Source: Vitellaria paradoxa (Eukaryota; Streptophyta; Magnoliopsida; Ericales; Sapotaceae). Taken from it: a DNA stretch of 64,000 nucleotides. Every line of letters starts with the position of its first letter. Positions within the stretch are counted from its first letter, which is position 1. Positions 32,966 to 44,939 of this stretch are shown piece by piece. A model generated the notes under the pieces. The model was not told the origin of the DNA. It searched no databases and saw only the letters and a program-made list of their open reading frames with translations. The DNA is taken from positions 37,809,389-37,873,388 of the forward strand of contig CM034240.1 in the NCBI GenBank assembly GCA_019916065.1. Direction: 5' to 3'. Position numbers and translations under genes: made by a program.

Positions 32966-33316
32966 GCACTTGACGAGCCTGAGCTTGCTGAGTCTGGTAG
33001 GAGCACTCATCCCTTCACACTGAATTCCATGTCCTTGGCTATGTTTAAACTTGAGGGGGAGGTTGAAGGCGTTCGAGCTCATCAAGAAGTTATGGGTGGA
33101 CGGTTGGAAACTACTGAGAGCAATGTAAAAAGTTTGACAAAACTGTGCACTGTCAACTTCCCGTCCCTGCACCAACATATTAACAATTTTGATGCTTTCC
33201 AAGATGAGCTCCCACAGGATTATGTTGAAGATGACACAGGTTTTGGTGGTGGCAACTATAAAGGTAGCGATGCGAGTGGTGGCAGAGGTGGTTTTAATCG
33301 TGGTGGTTTCTTTTGA
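32966..33316 (+). pseudogene. ORF3-like retroelement protein, 3' part
   Basis: This resumes the frame interrupted at 18742. The codon phase across the two acaat copies is continuous, which shows it was one gene before the Cassandra insertion. It encodes a helical FKLEGEVEGVRAHQEVMGG region and a Gly-rich tail (GFGGGNYKG, GGRGGFNRGGFF) ending in TGA at 33314-33316. The Gly/Arg/Phe-rich tail is like those of nucleic-acid-binding proteins; that role is inference only. Confidence 0.65.
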
Positions 33317-33613
33317 TGTACTTATCTATTTTTGCCTATTATTATTCCCTCTATTTTGTGTGCTGGTCATTTTCCATATAAAAAATAGGGAGTAAAAATT
33401 CCTACAATTCTTGCAACTTAGCTTTTATATGAACTTGGGTTTGTAATAATTATTTTGACTTGTGATTTGTTAAAACCTGAACTTGGTATTGATAATAGTA
33501 CATGAATGTTATTATTATTATTATTATTATTATTGCCATAGGATACCCTGATGTGTTTATTCAAGTGTTGCATATTTATTTTGAAATTTAATTTAAGCTT
33601 TGGTATAGAATTA
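33317..33613 (+). other. 3' untranslated stretch with (ATT)n microsatellite
   Basis: Non-coding, T-rich sequence after the ORF3 stop. An (ATT)n run occupies 33509-33534. Confidence 0.6.
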
Positions 33614-34501
33614 CCAAGGGGGAGATTGTAAAGTTAATGGTAAATCTATATAAAATCTTAAATCAAATATGGAAGATTTGTATGTTTCCTAATTTGAAAA
33701 GAGAAAATGATTTATTTAAAGATTAATATATTTGCACACTACCAGAAAGAGATAGAATTCCAATCCAAGTTCAAGAAGGAGAAAAGAAGACATCTGCACA
33801 GACCAGGATTCATCCATACGTGTCTAAAGAAATATAGTAGGGGTTGCAGCTTACACGCAGAGAGCACATAGCTGTGCTATAGGCGCTGGGAGCCTATAAG
33901 ATGCTCGAGACAGCGAGCCTATTGATATAAAGGCTGGAATTAATTCCAGTACACCTAGCAACCTGGACGATTAGAGTGCGAGGTTTCGAGTAACAGGCGT
34001 TAGCATGGTGCAGGAAGCATGATGGTTCGAGCTTTTTATTATTTGGACAATTTTGTTTCCTATTCTGCCATTCTAGGACAATATCTTGTAACTTTATATA
34101 TGTATATATATATATGTACCTGATCTTAATATGTGAACACACTTGAGGGTATATCATATAAACTTAGAGAGAGAGATTTCATCTTGAAAGCTTAACAGTC
34201 TTTCTCATGCCTTTCTTTTATTCTTTCTAACTTTTTGTGTGACTTAAAAAGTCCACTTGTCTAGGTTTATCGAGTGATTCAAACAAAAGTGACGAAAAAA
34301 TTTGCTCGAATGAGTCATAATAAGTTCAAATAAAGTCTTATAACCTATTGATAATGGAATTGTTTTGAGTTTTCTTATGATAGAGTTTCCTCCTTAATCC
34401 TCTAGTGTTACTTTCTTGATTCTGTGTGTGATTGGTTGATTTAGAAATTTCAAATTTTAACAAACATGTTTTTCTTACTAGTTTTCAAAACCTGTAAACA
34501 C
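33614..34501 (+). mobile_element. Candidate polypurine tract and 3' LTR of the ORF3-bearing element
   Basis: CCAAGGGGGAGA at 33614-33625 is followed by TGTAAAGTTAATGG from 33627, the usual PPT-LTR arrangement. Promoter-like TATAAAGG lies near 33918 and TATATATATATATG near 34100, with a GAGAGAGA stretch near 34170. The right end is uncertain: I place it at CCTGTAAACA near 34500. I could not find the matching 5' LTR in the window. The sequence is unlike the family L LTR at 1-1474, so the ORF3 host and the gag-like gene may belong to different elements. Confidence 0.4.
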
Positions 34502-34889
34502 AAATAGAAAAACAGTAAATATATTTTAGCAAATGGGACTTAAGAGTCTAAAAATGTTTATAGACCTGATCATATTAAATTCTCAATCTTGCCAATCATG
34601 ATTTATCAAAAAAAATTTTGCTATTTGTACATATATATAATAGATTTTGAATAAAATATATTGTTTATTTTTATGAAATGATGATTTATAAAATTAATTT
34701 TCAAAATAAGTTGGATTTGCTAGTATATGATATGGACTGGATCTTACAAATTAGATCCGATTACTTTTAGATTTAGATCAAATCCATTGTAATAAGATTT
34801 GGATCAAGTCTAGATCTGACATAACTGATTTAGATCCACCTCATTGACATGCCTATCTATTAGCTCTTGAATGTAAAATTCATTTAGTT

Positions 34890-35240
34890 TTGTTTTAACT
34901 TCTAACTTTTTTTTTTAGTATTTGTTTGTCTTATATCACTTTTTTTTACCAAAATTTATTTTTTTTTTTTTAAAAGATGCAAGTTTTAGGCATTAATTAC
35001 ATCCATAAAAAAATTAAAAAAAATTCATGTCCATTTGAGTAAAAATTAAAAAAAAATAGTTTTTTCTTTATCTTTATAACCTAAAAACAAATAGTTTTTA
35101 TTTAAACGGATGTGAATTCTTCAGTTTTTTATTATTTTTTATAGGAATGCGATTAACACACCTAAAATCTACATATTCTAAAATAAAATTAAGTTTTGAT
35201 TAAAAAAATAACACCCCCCCAAAAGTTAGAACTTAAAAAG
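34890..35240. mobile_element. Hairpin MITE with ~170-bp arms
   Basis: The left arm (containing GCAAGTTTTAGGCATTAATTAC and ATTCATGTCCATTTGAGTAAA) is the approximate reverse complement of the right arm (TTTAAACGGATGTGAATTC, GCGATTAACACACCTAAAATC). The centre is near 35065. A single similar arm lies at 51450-51600. No coding capacity. The superfamily cannot be assigned because the end duplication is unclear. Confidence 0.6.
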
Positions 35241-35359
35241 CGGAAGTACTAGACGAAATAATCCCAATCTAGTCCTACTTTTAATTATGTCCCAATCATT
35301 AATAACCGGCGAATAAGAAAAAGAGTGGGCTTAAGATTTTAGATGGGGGATCAAAACTA

Positions 35360-36390
35360 ACCTGGATGGACGCCTCCTTTAAATGCTTTCTTGTTAAACA
35401 ATTCCCAACTCTCTTCATCATTTAGCAACTGTGGCTCATTGGGGGTGTGAGACGGATCTACATAGATAGCCACGTCTTTATTACGGCTAGTGAGCAATAT
35501 TTACTTCCATTCTTCCCGGTGGGAAAGGCTGCTTTTATAGCATCCCAATCTTCAGCTGACCACATATCATCAAGAACCACTAAACATTTTTTCTTTCCTA
35601 GTATTTGAAAGATTTGCTTGACTAGGTTTTCGTGTAGCACCGTCCGGATATCATTCCTCTTCTCCGGCATAAGGCTGATAAGGATCCCTAGCAAAATATC
35701 ATCTTTTTTCGGTTGCTGTGATACGCAAACCCATGCAAATCCATCAAAATGGCGCCTAACAGCTTCATGATGGTAAACCTGCTTGGCCAAGGTAGTCTTT
35801 CCCAAACCACCAATCCCACAGATTGAAGTAACTCGAAATTCCTTCTCTTCATCCACCAAATCTCTCACCAGTTTAGCTGCGAAATTACGAAAATCAACGA
35901 AATCCTCTTCAATGACGTGCGAATAAGTTCGCCTATGCATCTGGAGTTTCTCGTGGGCATAAGAACTCGAGCCGCCTTGATCTCCACTCAGATCTTTAAT
36001 TCCATAGATCTGAAGTCTTGCAGAGAATTCAGCAATCTTATTCTTGATGCTATCGATCTGCGATCCAACCTTGTGCAGAGCTTTTCCTTCGTTGAAGAAG
36101 GATGCAAATCTACGGAAGCCGCCTCTTCTCCTCTTCGATTCAACTTCAGAGATGAAAGTGTCGAGGACAGTCTCTGCTTCGTAAGCGAGTTCTCTGATTT
36201 CAGCAACCCAATTGCGGACCCTCTTGTTCTTGTCTTGGACGGCGTCTGCATCCTCCAAGAAACACTGCATTCGAATCAGCTCTGTTCGAAGATCCAATAC
36301 TCGACCTTCCACTCCATGGAGGAACTTTGCTCCCTCGGTCAACAGATCACCAAGTCTTTTCACAGCAAAGGACACAACCGACTCTGCCAT
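35360..36390 (-). pseudogene. CC-NB-ARC resistance gene fragment (CNL, RPP8/RPP13-like), frameshifted
   Basis: The frame starts at ATG 36388-36390 (MAESVVSFAVKRLGDLL). Residues 1-~130 are an Rx-type coiled coil; RELAYEAETVLDTFI stands in place of EDVID. NB-ARC follows with P-loop GIGGLGKTTLAK, RNBS-A FAWVCVSQQ and Kinase-2 KKCLVVLDDMW. The RNBS-B begins as NGSK, and the frame then leaves homology and stops at 35458, consistent with loss of one A in an AAA(A)T run near 35495. In the shifted frame, similarity (SWELFNKKAF-type) continues to about 35362, then ends. There is no LRR. Intact proteins of this class sense pathogen effectors and trigger cell death. This copy lacks the GLPL, MHD and LRR parts. 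Confidence 0.9.
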
Positions 36391-36419
36391 TTTCAGTTGT
36401 CAAATAGGGAAGTTAGTTC

Positions 36420-36870
36420 ATTGCCCTTTCTAAAATTTTCCGTTTGCAGGACTTTCTGTGATCTTACAACGGATTTATATACTACAATAGTTCATAAGAA
36501 AGTTGCTTCCAGGGTGTAAATGGGTGTCGGGTTTGGTTGGAAATGACTTCTATAGTATATTGGGTTATTCTATGTAAATTATATGTATACAAAATTGAGT
36601 GAGTTGAATTGGTTAAAAAATTTAAATATATACCCATCTCGGTCGCGTTTCAGTGGATGTGCCCACCACGGTGTGAACTCACTATATGCAAAAGTTCATA
36701 AGAAAGTTGCTTCCAGGGTGTGAATGGGTGTTGAGTGCGGTGGAGTTGACTTCAATAGTATTTGGGTTGTTGTATGTAAATTATTATATATATACAAAAT
36801 TGAGTGAGTTAATTGTTCAGATAAAAATTTAAATATATACTCAGATCGCGTTTTGGTAGTTGTGATTATC
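36420..36870. repeat. Duplicated NLR upstream segment, copies 1 and 2
   Basis: TTCATAAGAAAGTTGCTTCC, then AGGGTGT(A/G)AATGGGTGT, begins at ~36490 and again at ~36693. Both continue through TTGGGTT(A/G)TT, TATGTAAATTAT and AAAATTGAGTGAGTT. A third copy lies at 37536-37748 plus 43838-43895. The segment is the 5' flank of the NLR fragment. Confidence 0.85.
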
Positions 36871-37535
36871 AAATTAATCAAAAATTTTAAATATTTTTTT
36901 ATTTTACCCCCCTCTTTTATATCTCACCAACTTCCTTCATAAAAATCCTCAAAATTTTATGTACTTTTTCTTATCTTTGAGGATTTTTGTTAAAAAATTA
37001 ATAAAAATGTTAGAGAATAAGTGATAAAATAAGAAAAATATTTAAATTTTTTATTATTTTAATATTTTTTATTAAGTTAATAGTTGATTTTATTAGAAAT
37101 GAGTTAATATTAAAAACTTTTCAAAATAAAGAAAGTAAGTATAACTTATAAATGTTGCGAGTGTTAAGTGTAAATACATAAATGTTAAGGGGAGGTATAT
37201 GTAATCATAGAACACTTCGTTTGCAGGATTTTATGTGATCTTGTTTTATTTTCAGATTATATGAGGTTTTCTCTATTCTTAATGATATCCTTACTTGGAA
37301 GTCTTTACACAACTAATTTATTTTTTTTTTTTGGTGTAATAGGAGAGCAAATGGAGGTGCCCATTACTTAGCTTCAAATTGTTTAAAGGGTTTTTTTTCC
37401 TCCTCAGAATTCTCTTTTCATTTTCCCTCAGCACTTGACCAATATCGTAACGAGGGAATAATTTGTATCCAAATAATTTTAATACAATTTCTCTTGAGTT
37501 TCAAAAAATAATAATAAATAAATGAATAATTGCCC

Positions 37536-37748
37536 TTTCTAAAATTTTTCATTTGCAGGATTTTCTGTGATCTTGTAACAAATTTATATACTGCAATAGT
37601 TCATAAGAAAGTTGCTTCTAGGGTGTGAATGCGTGTTGGATTTGGTTGGAATTGACTTCAATAGCATATTGGCTTATTCTATGTAAATTTTATGAATAAA
37701 AAACTGAGTGAGTTGAAGTGGTCAGAAAAAAAAAAAAAAAAATTTAAA
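37536..37748. repeat. Third copy of NLR upstream segment, left part
   Basis: TTGCCCTTTCTAAAATTTTTC to GAGTGAGTTGAAGTGGTCAG matches 36420-36620. The copy breaks at ~37748 and resumes at 43838 with AAATATATACCCATCTAGG, the sequence that follows in copy 1 at 36627. The 6.1-kb element between the two halves is therefore an insertion. Confidence 0.8.
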
Positions 37749-38272
37749 GGTTAAAGTATAAAAATCACACCTACAGTTTACTTTCAGTATCAATTTAATC
37801 CCACACATTTTAATTGCAACAATCAAATCCCTACACTTTTGGTCAAGCAGCAGTTCAGTCCTTCTGTTAGTTAACCGTTAAATATAACCGTTAGATTAAT
37901 GATAAAAAGGTAATTTTCTCTATACTTTACCCTTTGTATCACTTTAATCCCTCACATTTTAATTGTAATAGTCAAATCTTTACACTTTCGTCGTATATTT
38001 AAAATATATTTTATCAAATTATTTTTAATAAATGATGTAATCGAAAATATATTTTATTAAATTACATAACATATTATAATTTGAAATGTATTTTATTAAT
38101 ATTTAGTAAATGATAAAATTAAAAAATATTGAATATGTTTTCTTTTTATTGAATAAATTATTTTTAATAAATAATATAACTAAATTAATACTTAATTTCA
38201 TTTAATTAATATGAAATATATTTTTTAAATTCAAATTTTTTTTAAATTAATAAAATTAAATATTTTATTAAA
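37749..38272 (+). repeat. Left terminal inverted repeat
   Basis: It starts GGTTAAAGTATAAAAATCAC. Near 37915-37990 it contains TATCACTTTAATCCCTCACA and TAATAGTCAAATCTTTACAC, which are matched in reverse orientation at 43600-43660. Confidence 0.78.
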
Positions 38273-38299
38273 GGTGATATATAATAACCCAACATTTTA

Positions 38300-40349
38300 A
38301 GTTTTAATATACATATTATTTTAATTTGTATTATTTAAAAAAAAAAGGAAAAAAGGGTCAAAAGTGGTCTAAAGCCACGGAGAGTTTTAGGGATTTGTTT
38401 TGTTTTTTTTAATTTGTCGGTTTTTCTTCCGTGGCCTCCAAGTTAGCATCTAATATATATACATTTATGCAAGTGGGTATGGCTTGGCTGAGAGAAAAAC
38501 CAAGAGAAAGAGAGAGCTAGGAAGAGGAAAAAATAAATAAATAAAATAAAAAATAAAAAAAGGAACGAGAAAAAAAGAGGAGAGAGAAAGAAGAGAGAGA
38601 AAGTGATGACTTAACTTGGACTTTGGTATTTTCAGCGCCATGATCATCGTGGCGGTGTCAGATTATAGTGATTTGACACGAGGTGAGAGATACGAAGAAG
38701 ATAAGTTTTAAAGTTTTGAAATTTCTTCATTTTTCTTCAAATCTGAAGTAGGGATTTGATAAATTTTAATATGTATATGAGATGAAGAAATATTTTGATA
38801 AATTTTTTATTTTGTTTAAATGTGATTAAATTTAGACTACACGATATGAATTCAGTCTGAAGCAAAATGCCAGATTGTGCTGGCCAAAATAAGCTTGCTA
38901 GTAAAACATATAAGGGAATATGCTTGGCGTATTCCATGAAAGTTCTTAGAATTATTATTTAGCCTCAACAATTTTATATAATTATGAAGTAGTCCTAAAA
39001 TTTTAAAAAATCTCACTTTGATCCCATAATTACTAAAAATTTTAGATTTGACCCCAAGGTTTTAGATAATTACTTAGTGACCCAAAAGTTTTTTGAATAA
39101 TTACAAAAATGGCCTTAAGTTTTTGGTAAATTACAATTTTATCCCTAGAATTGTGGGGAATTATAGTTTGTCTCATGAAATAATTATAATATTTTTATTT
39201 TAGTGATGTCCTTTGGTAAATAATTTCTTAATATAAATAGATCTAATAGAGAGATGTATTTTTTTTTAAATAAATGAAAAAAAGTGTGATTTTAAAATAT
39301 TCGAATGATTTTTTTTTAAAAAATGCCTTATGAAAGAGTTTCATATTAAATGAAAAAAATATTGATGTGATAATTGTAGATAATAATGATTTGTTGTGAT
39401 TTGGATTAGTATAAGATGATATTATTAGTGGATTATGATAAATATTAACTTGTTATAAGATGATGAAATAATTTGGTTATGATAATTGTTCTAATGAGAT
39501 GATATTGTTTGTGATAGATTATTTATGATAAATGATTCTAAGGATGATATTAATGATGATGACAATGATTATGATAAATTGTTATGATGAGATGATGTTG
39601 TGTGTGATGGATTGCCTAATCAAAAATATTTGAGTAATTTATTTATTAAAGGAAGTGTTTTATTAAAGTGATGATGTGATGTTAAAGGTTGATTTTAATG
39701 AGTTGTTTGTTTGAGCCGATAATAATGAAGATAGAAGGAAACGTGAATGATGTTGTGATTACGGAGCTGAAAGTACTAAAAAATAAGAAAGGTATAGAGA
39801 TTACCTTTGGGTTCGTATTCATTTTTTGAGGATTTATGTTGATATATGTTTTCATGTTGGAATATGTGATGACTTGTAATCTATGAGTTATTGATATGAA
39901 ATTATTAGTAATTTAATTTTTATGCATATCATATATGTTTTTATTATGCATCGTGGGAACAATTAGATTAGTGCTCATGTCCCTATATATTCTTTTGTAG
40001 GTCATGAATCTAAGACTTAGGTGGGTCATTGTTGGATTTACTTTTTGCGTCGCTGTAATATTGTTCAGGACTATAATATTATTAATTTAAGAATTATTGA
40101 TATGATTGTAAATGTCTTGAGGCTTAGATCTCTGTTATTATTTGGGATTATGGTTGTAGCATTGTTGTCTAGTTACACCGAGACTTAGTTGTTATTAATT
40201 ACTTTTAGTTTATTAATAAATTTTTATATATTATGGATGTTTGCTACAAGGTGATTGTGTGGCTCTAATTAGGATAATAGATATTTTAGTAAATGTTGTA
40301 TATGACTCATTCACTCACTCCACCAATTCGGAAACTCGAAGTGTGATAG
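38300..40349 (+). mobile_element. Decayed retroelement LTR (Ty3/gypsy type, uncertain)
   Basis: A GA-rich stretch (38490-38610) and a downstream region with repeated 'aatttta.ccctaga' phrases end in AGTGTGATA at 40349. The next bases resemble a tRNA-Met PBS. Structure and phrases resemble the LTR remnant at 44940-49363. No TSD or second LTR of this copy was found, so the start is a guess. Confidence 0.35.
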
Positions 40350-40351
40350 AT

Positions 40352-40370
40352 TGATATCAGAGCCTAGGTT
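40352..40370 (+). other. Possible tRNA-Met primer binding site
   Basis: TTGATATCAGAGCCTAGGT differs by one base from TGGTATCAGAGCC in its core and follows an LTR-like end. It supports an internal retroelement domain starting here, of which nothing recognisable remains. Confidence 0.5.
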
Positions 40371-42698
40371 AGAATACCTAAGGGACAGTGAGAGTTTAGC
40401 ATTATATGTTGTATACTTATGTGTTATAACAGACATTTAGTTATTTTTGAAAATAGACTCATTGGTGTTTATAGTATAGTTGGTCGTGTAAGCGGATAAA
40501 ATTGGAAATATTACTAGAATAGTGACCCTTATTGGTAAGGGACATGAAAACTTATGAAACATCCTTAACTAATGGTAAGTAAAACTGGTATACGAGCAGG
40601 TGGTGTAACCGGCGGTGGTTTGTTAGGCTTAGGCATATGGTGTGAAAGACGTTTTGGTGGTAGTTTTAACATCAAGAATGATGGTTAGCTATGGATGTGA
40701 ATATAATAAAAAGATTTTAAATTTAAAGTTCAAAAGGCTTAAAAAGTTAAAGTTAGTGATTCAAGGATTATTGAAATTGCATTTTATTGTTGAATGATGT
40801 GTAATTGTGAGATGATTTTTAAAGTAGTGATGACAATGGTAGAGATTAAAACTTTAAAATAGATGAGTTACCAACTTGATAATTTGTGATTGATTGTTAC
40901 TATGGATTAGTGACGACAATTTTGTTTGATGACATTGTAATTTAGATTCGAGATGAGATAATAGTAATGTTATCTTCTTCGCAAATGATATTAAGTGTAT
41001 TGAAAAACTTTGTGTTTAGATGGTTAGTTGGAAGTTGAATGCAAAGGAGTCTTAATTTTGTTTCCGTAAATAATGTGTGGATTGTGGACGAATTTTTGTT
41101 GAAGAGCGGAGAGTTAATCTTCTTAGAGTTAGATTGGCTTTTTTCTAGATTTTATGTCGAGCCTCTCCTCTTTTATTGTGTCACATTCTATGGTATTATT
41201 TAAGTTTTGAACATTCAGCGTTTAATCAAGTGGTTTGTGAGCCTATAGTACTAACTAATATAATATTTTGTTGTGGAGCCATTGAAAATTCTCGTGAAAG
41301 AGGGATGGTAGTGGTGAATAAATTAAAGGTTATAAACCTAGAGGTAATTGTGGAAGCATCTTGGTTACCGTGCTTTGGGTGGGGCGAGCTAGCTAGGTAA
41401 GTGTGGGTGGTCACCTAGATTACTAAAATAAAATAGACTTGAGAGGTATCCATATCGATCCATCCTCGATCACTTTTTAATATATTTCATTAATAATTCT
41501 CCCTCTTCTATTGACTGGCATTCGCATCGAGATCTCTCCGGGTCGGATCAAACCAAACTTAATGGGCCACTAGTACAATATTAGTTGCAGTCAGGATATA
41601 TACATAATTATATGCCACGCCTTGCTGACAAGTGATCATATAGATATTTATATTGTTTTCTCCTAGATTTTGAAGACAGCAATGACCAAAAATTTTACCA
41701 AATTAATTAAATAAACATATGAGTGCTGGATTAATATAGGAGGACTGCAACTTTGAGAAATTCAAAAAAGTAGATGAAAATTTATTAATTAAGAAAAGAT
41801 GTCGATGCATGGGAAGTAATTTGAATTCAACCAAGCATGGATATCCATGCCAAAGGACTCTGCCCCCCAGCAATTTCTGGATATATATTCCTAATTGTTA
41901 GTTATTTGTCTCTCTAAATTTATCATAAAACTTCGTACTTCTTAAAACCTTCTACTCGAAATTAAATTCATTAATCGTAAATTAAAAAGAATTAAAATTC
42001 ATTTAATTGTAAATCAAAACTTTTTTAAGATCCAAATATTTCTAACATTTCTTTCACACTATTAAACATGTAAATTTTGATATTCCCAAGTTATAAGATG
42101 CCCATTATAAACTGAATCAGTTGACAGCAGCTCAGAATTTTTTTTTTTTTTTTTTCTGAGCTACCGGTGTAAAACAAAAAGAAAATGTTTAAGAGTGAGC
42201 CACTTAAAAAATTAAAATAGAATAGAGAAAATGTTTTAAGAAAATGTGTAAAAAAATAAAATAAAATAAAGTGATGGAAAAAAAGAAAATTAGTGGAGTG
42301 TAGCTCAATTCACCTAAGATTTAAATAAAAACTAGTGGACATAGGCATACTTTAAAAATGGAGCCGCCTTATAATAAAAATGTAGGGGTCCTTGTATTGC
42401 GGGTCGTGATCGTGATTATTCTGATGTTTCGTCTTCTCCCACTAACACAACATTAAAAGAAAAGTGATTCCCGCGACATCATCCGCATCACAAATGTATT
42501 AAAATTAAACCCGATACCAAACACGCACTAAAGTTTGTGCTATATATTATGTATCAGCACTCAACTTAAAATTTTCTAGTAACTCGTTACAATATTCATA
42601 GATGTTGTGCTTAGAGTAATGAATATTTAGTACATGTTATGTTATGTTATGTATAGCTCATTCAATCACTGCATGAGTTCTAAAATTTCAGGTGTAAA
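40371..42698. other. No recognisable gene or repeat
   Basis: About 2.3 kb of A/T-rich sequence inside the long-TIR element. The first kilobase may be decayed retroelement interior. A short inverted pair around a T run (CAGCTCAGAA...TTCTGAGCT, 42128-42163) is present. The 74-codon frame at 41176 has no recognisable features. Confidence 0.4.
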
Positions 42699-43370
42699 AT
42701 AATTCGATGATAAAATATATTTTATTAAAATATTTTTAGTAAGTAATATAATTAAATTATATTTAACATATTTTACTTTTATTGAATTAAATTTTTTAAT
42801 AAAAATATAATTAAATTAGTAATATATTTAAATTAATACTTAATTTAGTTTAATTAATATGAAATATATTTTATTAAATTCAAATAATTTTTTAAAAATT
42901 AATAAAATTAAATAAATTAAAAAATTAATTTATGTAAATAAAACTACATTTTTAAACACAGTTTGAATTTCTATTTTAGAAAAGTTGATGACAAAAATAA
43001 TTTTAGAAATAAAGAGTTAAACTAAACAATTCTAGTTTTTCTATTTTGTTTAACTCTTTATTTTCTGATTTTTTTTGTTATCATTTTTTTCTGACATATA
43101 AGTGAAACTACATTTAGAAATGCAATTTTATTTACATAATTACTTTTTTAACACAATATTTTATTATTTTTTTAAAAAATTATTTGAAAGTAATAAAATA
43201 TATTTCATATTTATTAAACTAAATTAAGTATTAATTTAAATATATTACTAATTTAATTATATTATTTTTTAGTAATAATTTAATTAAATAAAAATAGAAT
43301 ATATTAAATATAATTTAATTATATATTTACTAAAAATATTTTAATAAAATATACTTTACCGCCGAATCAC
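42699..43370. repeat. Foldback repeat, ~330-bp arms
   Basis: The left arm starts ATAATTCGATGATAAAATAT; the right arm ends ATATACTTTACCGCCGAATC. The centre is near 43035, between AAAGAGTTAAAC and its complement GTTTAACTCTTT. Arm sequences (TTTAATTAATATGAAATATA, AAATTAATAAAATTAAATA) resemble the inner part of the long TIRs, so this is probably a related element made of two TIR-derived arms. Confidence 0.75.
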
Positions 43371-43837
43371 ATTAATAAAATATTTAACTTTATCAATTTT
43401 TAAATTATTTTGAATTTAATAAATATATTTCATATTAATTAAACTAATTACTTTAATCATATTATTTATTGAAGTAATTTTATTCAATAACAAGAAAAGA
43501 TATTAATATTTTTTAATTTATTATTTACTATAATTTAATAAAATATATTTCAAATTATAATATGTTATATTAATTTAATAAAATATATTTCAAATATATA
43601 CTGAAAGTGTAGGATTTGACTATTACAGTTGAAATGTGAGGGATTAAAGTGATACTGAGGATAAATTATAGAAAAAATTACTTTTTATTCTTAGTTTAAT
43701 AGTTGTATTTAACGATCAATAACGGAAGAACCAAATTATTAATTCATCAAAGTGTAGGTTTGACTGTTACAATTGAAACGTATGAGACTAAAGTGACATT
43801 GAGAGTAAAACTATAAGGGTAGTTTTATATTTTACTC
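43371..43837 (-). repeat. Right terminal inverted repeat
   Basis: This is the reverse-complement partner of 37749-38272, more diverged near the outer end. It abuts the foldback repeat exactly at its inner border. Confidence 0.75.
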
Positions 43838-43899
43838 AAATTAAATATATACCCATCTAGGGTGCATTTTAGGGAGTTGTGCCCAACACGGTAGTTAAA

Positions 43900-44160
43900 T
43901 CAATATTTATTTGACATTTTACAATTCTCATATGTAATAATATGGATTGTAATTAATTTAAATAAATAGGTGGTGTTTGGTTTGTAAAAAAAAATAATAA
44001 ATAAATAAAATTGGTGTTAAAACCAGTAGGTTAAATCAATAATTATTTGACTTTTTAGAACTCTCGTATTATAAAATGGATTGTAATTAATTTTATATAA
44101 CAGGTGGTGTTTCATTTGTCCCAAAAGAAAAAAAAAGAAAATTTGGTGTAAAAAATGATA
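43900..44160. repeat. Tandem duplication, ~125-bp unit
   Basis: GTTAAATCAATA(T/A)TTATTTGAC and ATGGATTGTAATTAATTT occur twice, in units starting near 43907 and 44030, each ending in a GGTGGTGTTT phrase. Non-coding. Confidence 0.75.
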
Positions 44161-44939
44161 CATGACAAAATTTGATTAAAAAATTAGTAAAAGTTAGAAT
44201 TTTTAAATATTTTTTAGGATCAGAACACCCTCATATTTTAATAATGATCCAAATTCTTGATTCTAATTGCTCAATTAAGATGATGAGAAGATAATCTTTA
44301 CTAGTTATTCTTATAATTACTTTTAGTTTCTCAATTTACCTTATAAAAATCAAATTTAAAATCTATTTTCCCATCTAACTCCCCCCTCTCAAAATAAATA
44401 ATTAAATAAATAATTGTCATTATGAGGCTATGTGTTACATGTCCAAACCTTCCCTCAAATTTAATTCTCTATCTAGCTCTAGCTCTTAAAAAAAAAATGC
44501 CAATATTCTTATTTAAAAATAATTTCCCATATCTCTGCTATAATAATAATAATTAACTCCCTCCATAATGTTATTTTTTCCACATGTGCGAACAAATATA
44601 TATATATATATAAGGATTGACGTTTGAACTTACTTTTCTAATTTATAATTAATAAACATTATCTTAAAATATCTCCAAATTTAGATTGATTTTGTTGAAT
44701 TGAATTAGCTGTAAAAAAAATAAATAAATAAACAATTCATTTAATTATAATCTAAAATGTACAAAATATATATGCAAATAAACTTAACTCAATTTTTTCA
44801 ATTTTCTATAATCTAATAAGTTCCCCTCTTCATATAAAATACTAAAACAAAATATCTAAACAATAAAGTAACACTAGATATTTATTTTTCTATAAATACT
44901 TTAAATTTAGGCCATTTAAATATTAGACCTAAATTTTGG
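44161..44939. other. AT-rich DNA, nothing recognised
   Basis: No open frame of note. A short TATATATATATATA run lies near 44598-44612. Confidence 0.5.

Larger units (their letters stand above)
37749..43837. mobile_element. Long-TIR DNA element, Mutator-like candidate, non-autonomous
   Basis: Terminal inverted repeats of ~0.5 kb (37749-38272 and 43371-43837) share blocks such as CACTTTAATCCCTCACATTT, GTAATAGTCAAATC and AATATGAAATATAT. The flanks are AAATTTAAA on the left and AAATTAAA on the right, compatible with a ~9-bp duplication with one indel. The ends fall inside a dated duplicate of host sequence, which confirms insertion. Long TIRs plus a 9-bp duplication point to Mutator-like elements. 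No transposase is present; the interior holds retroelement debris and unrecognised DNA. Confidence 0.65.
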
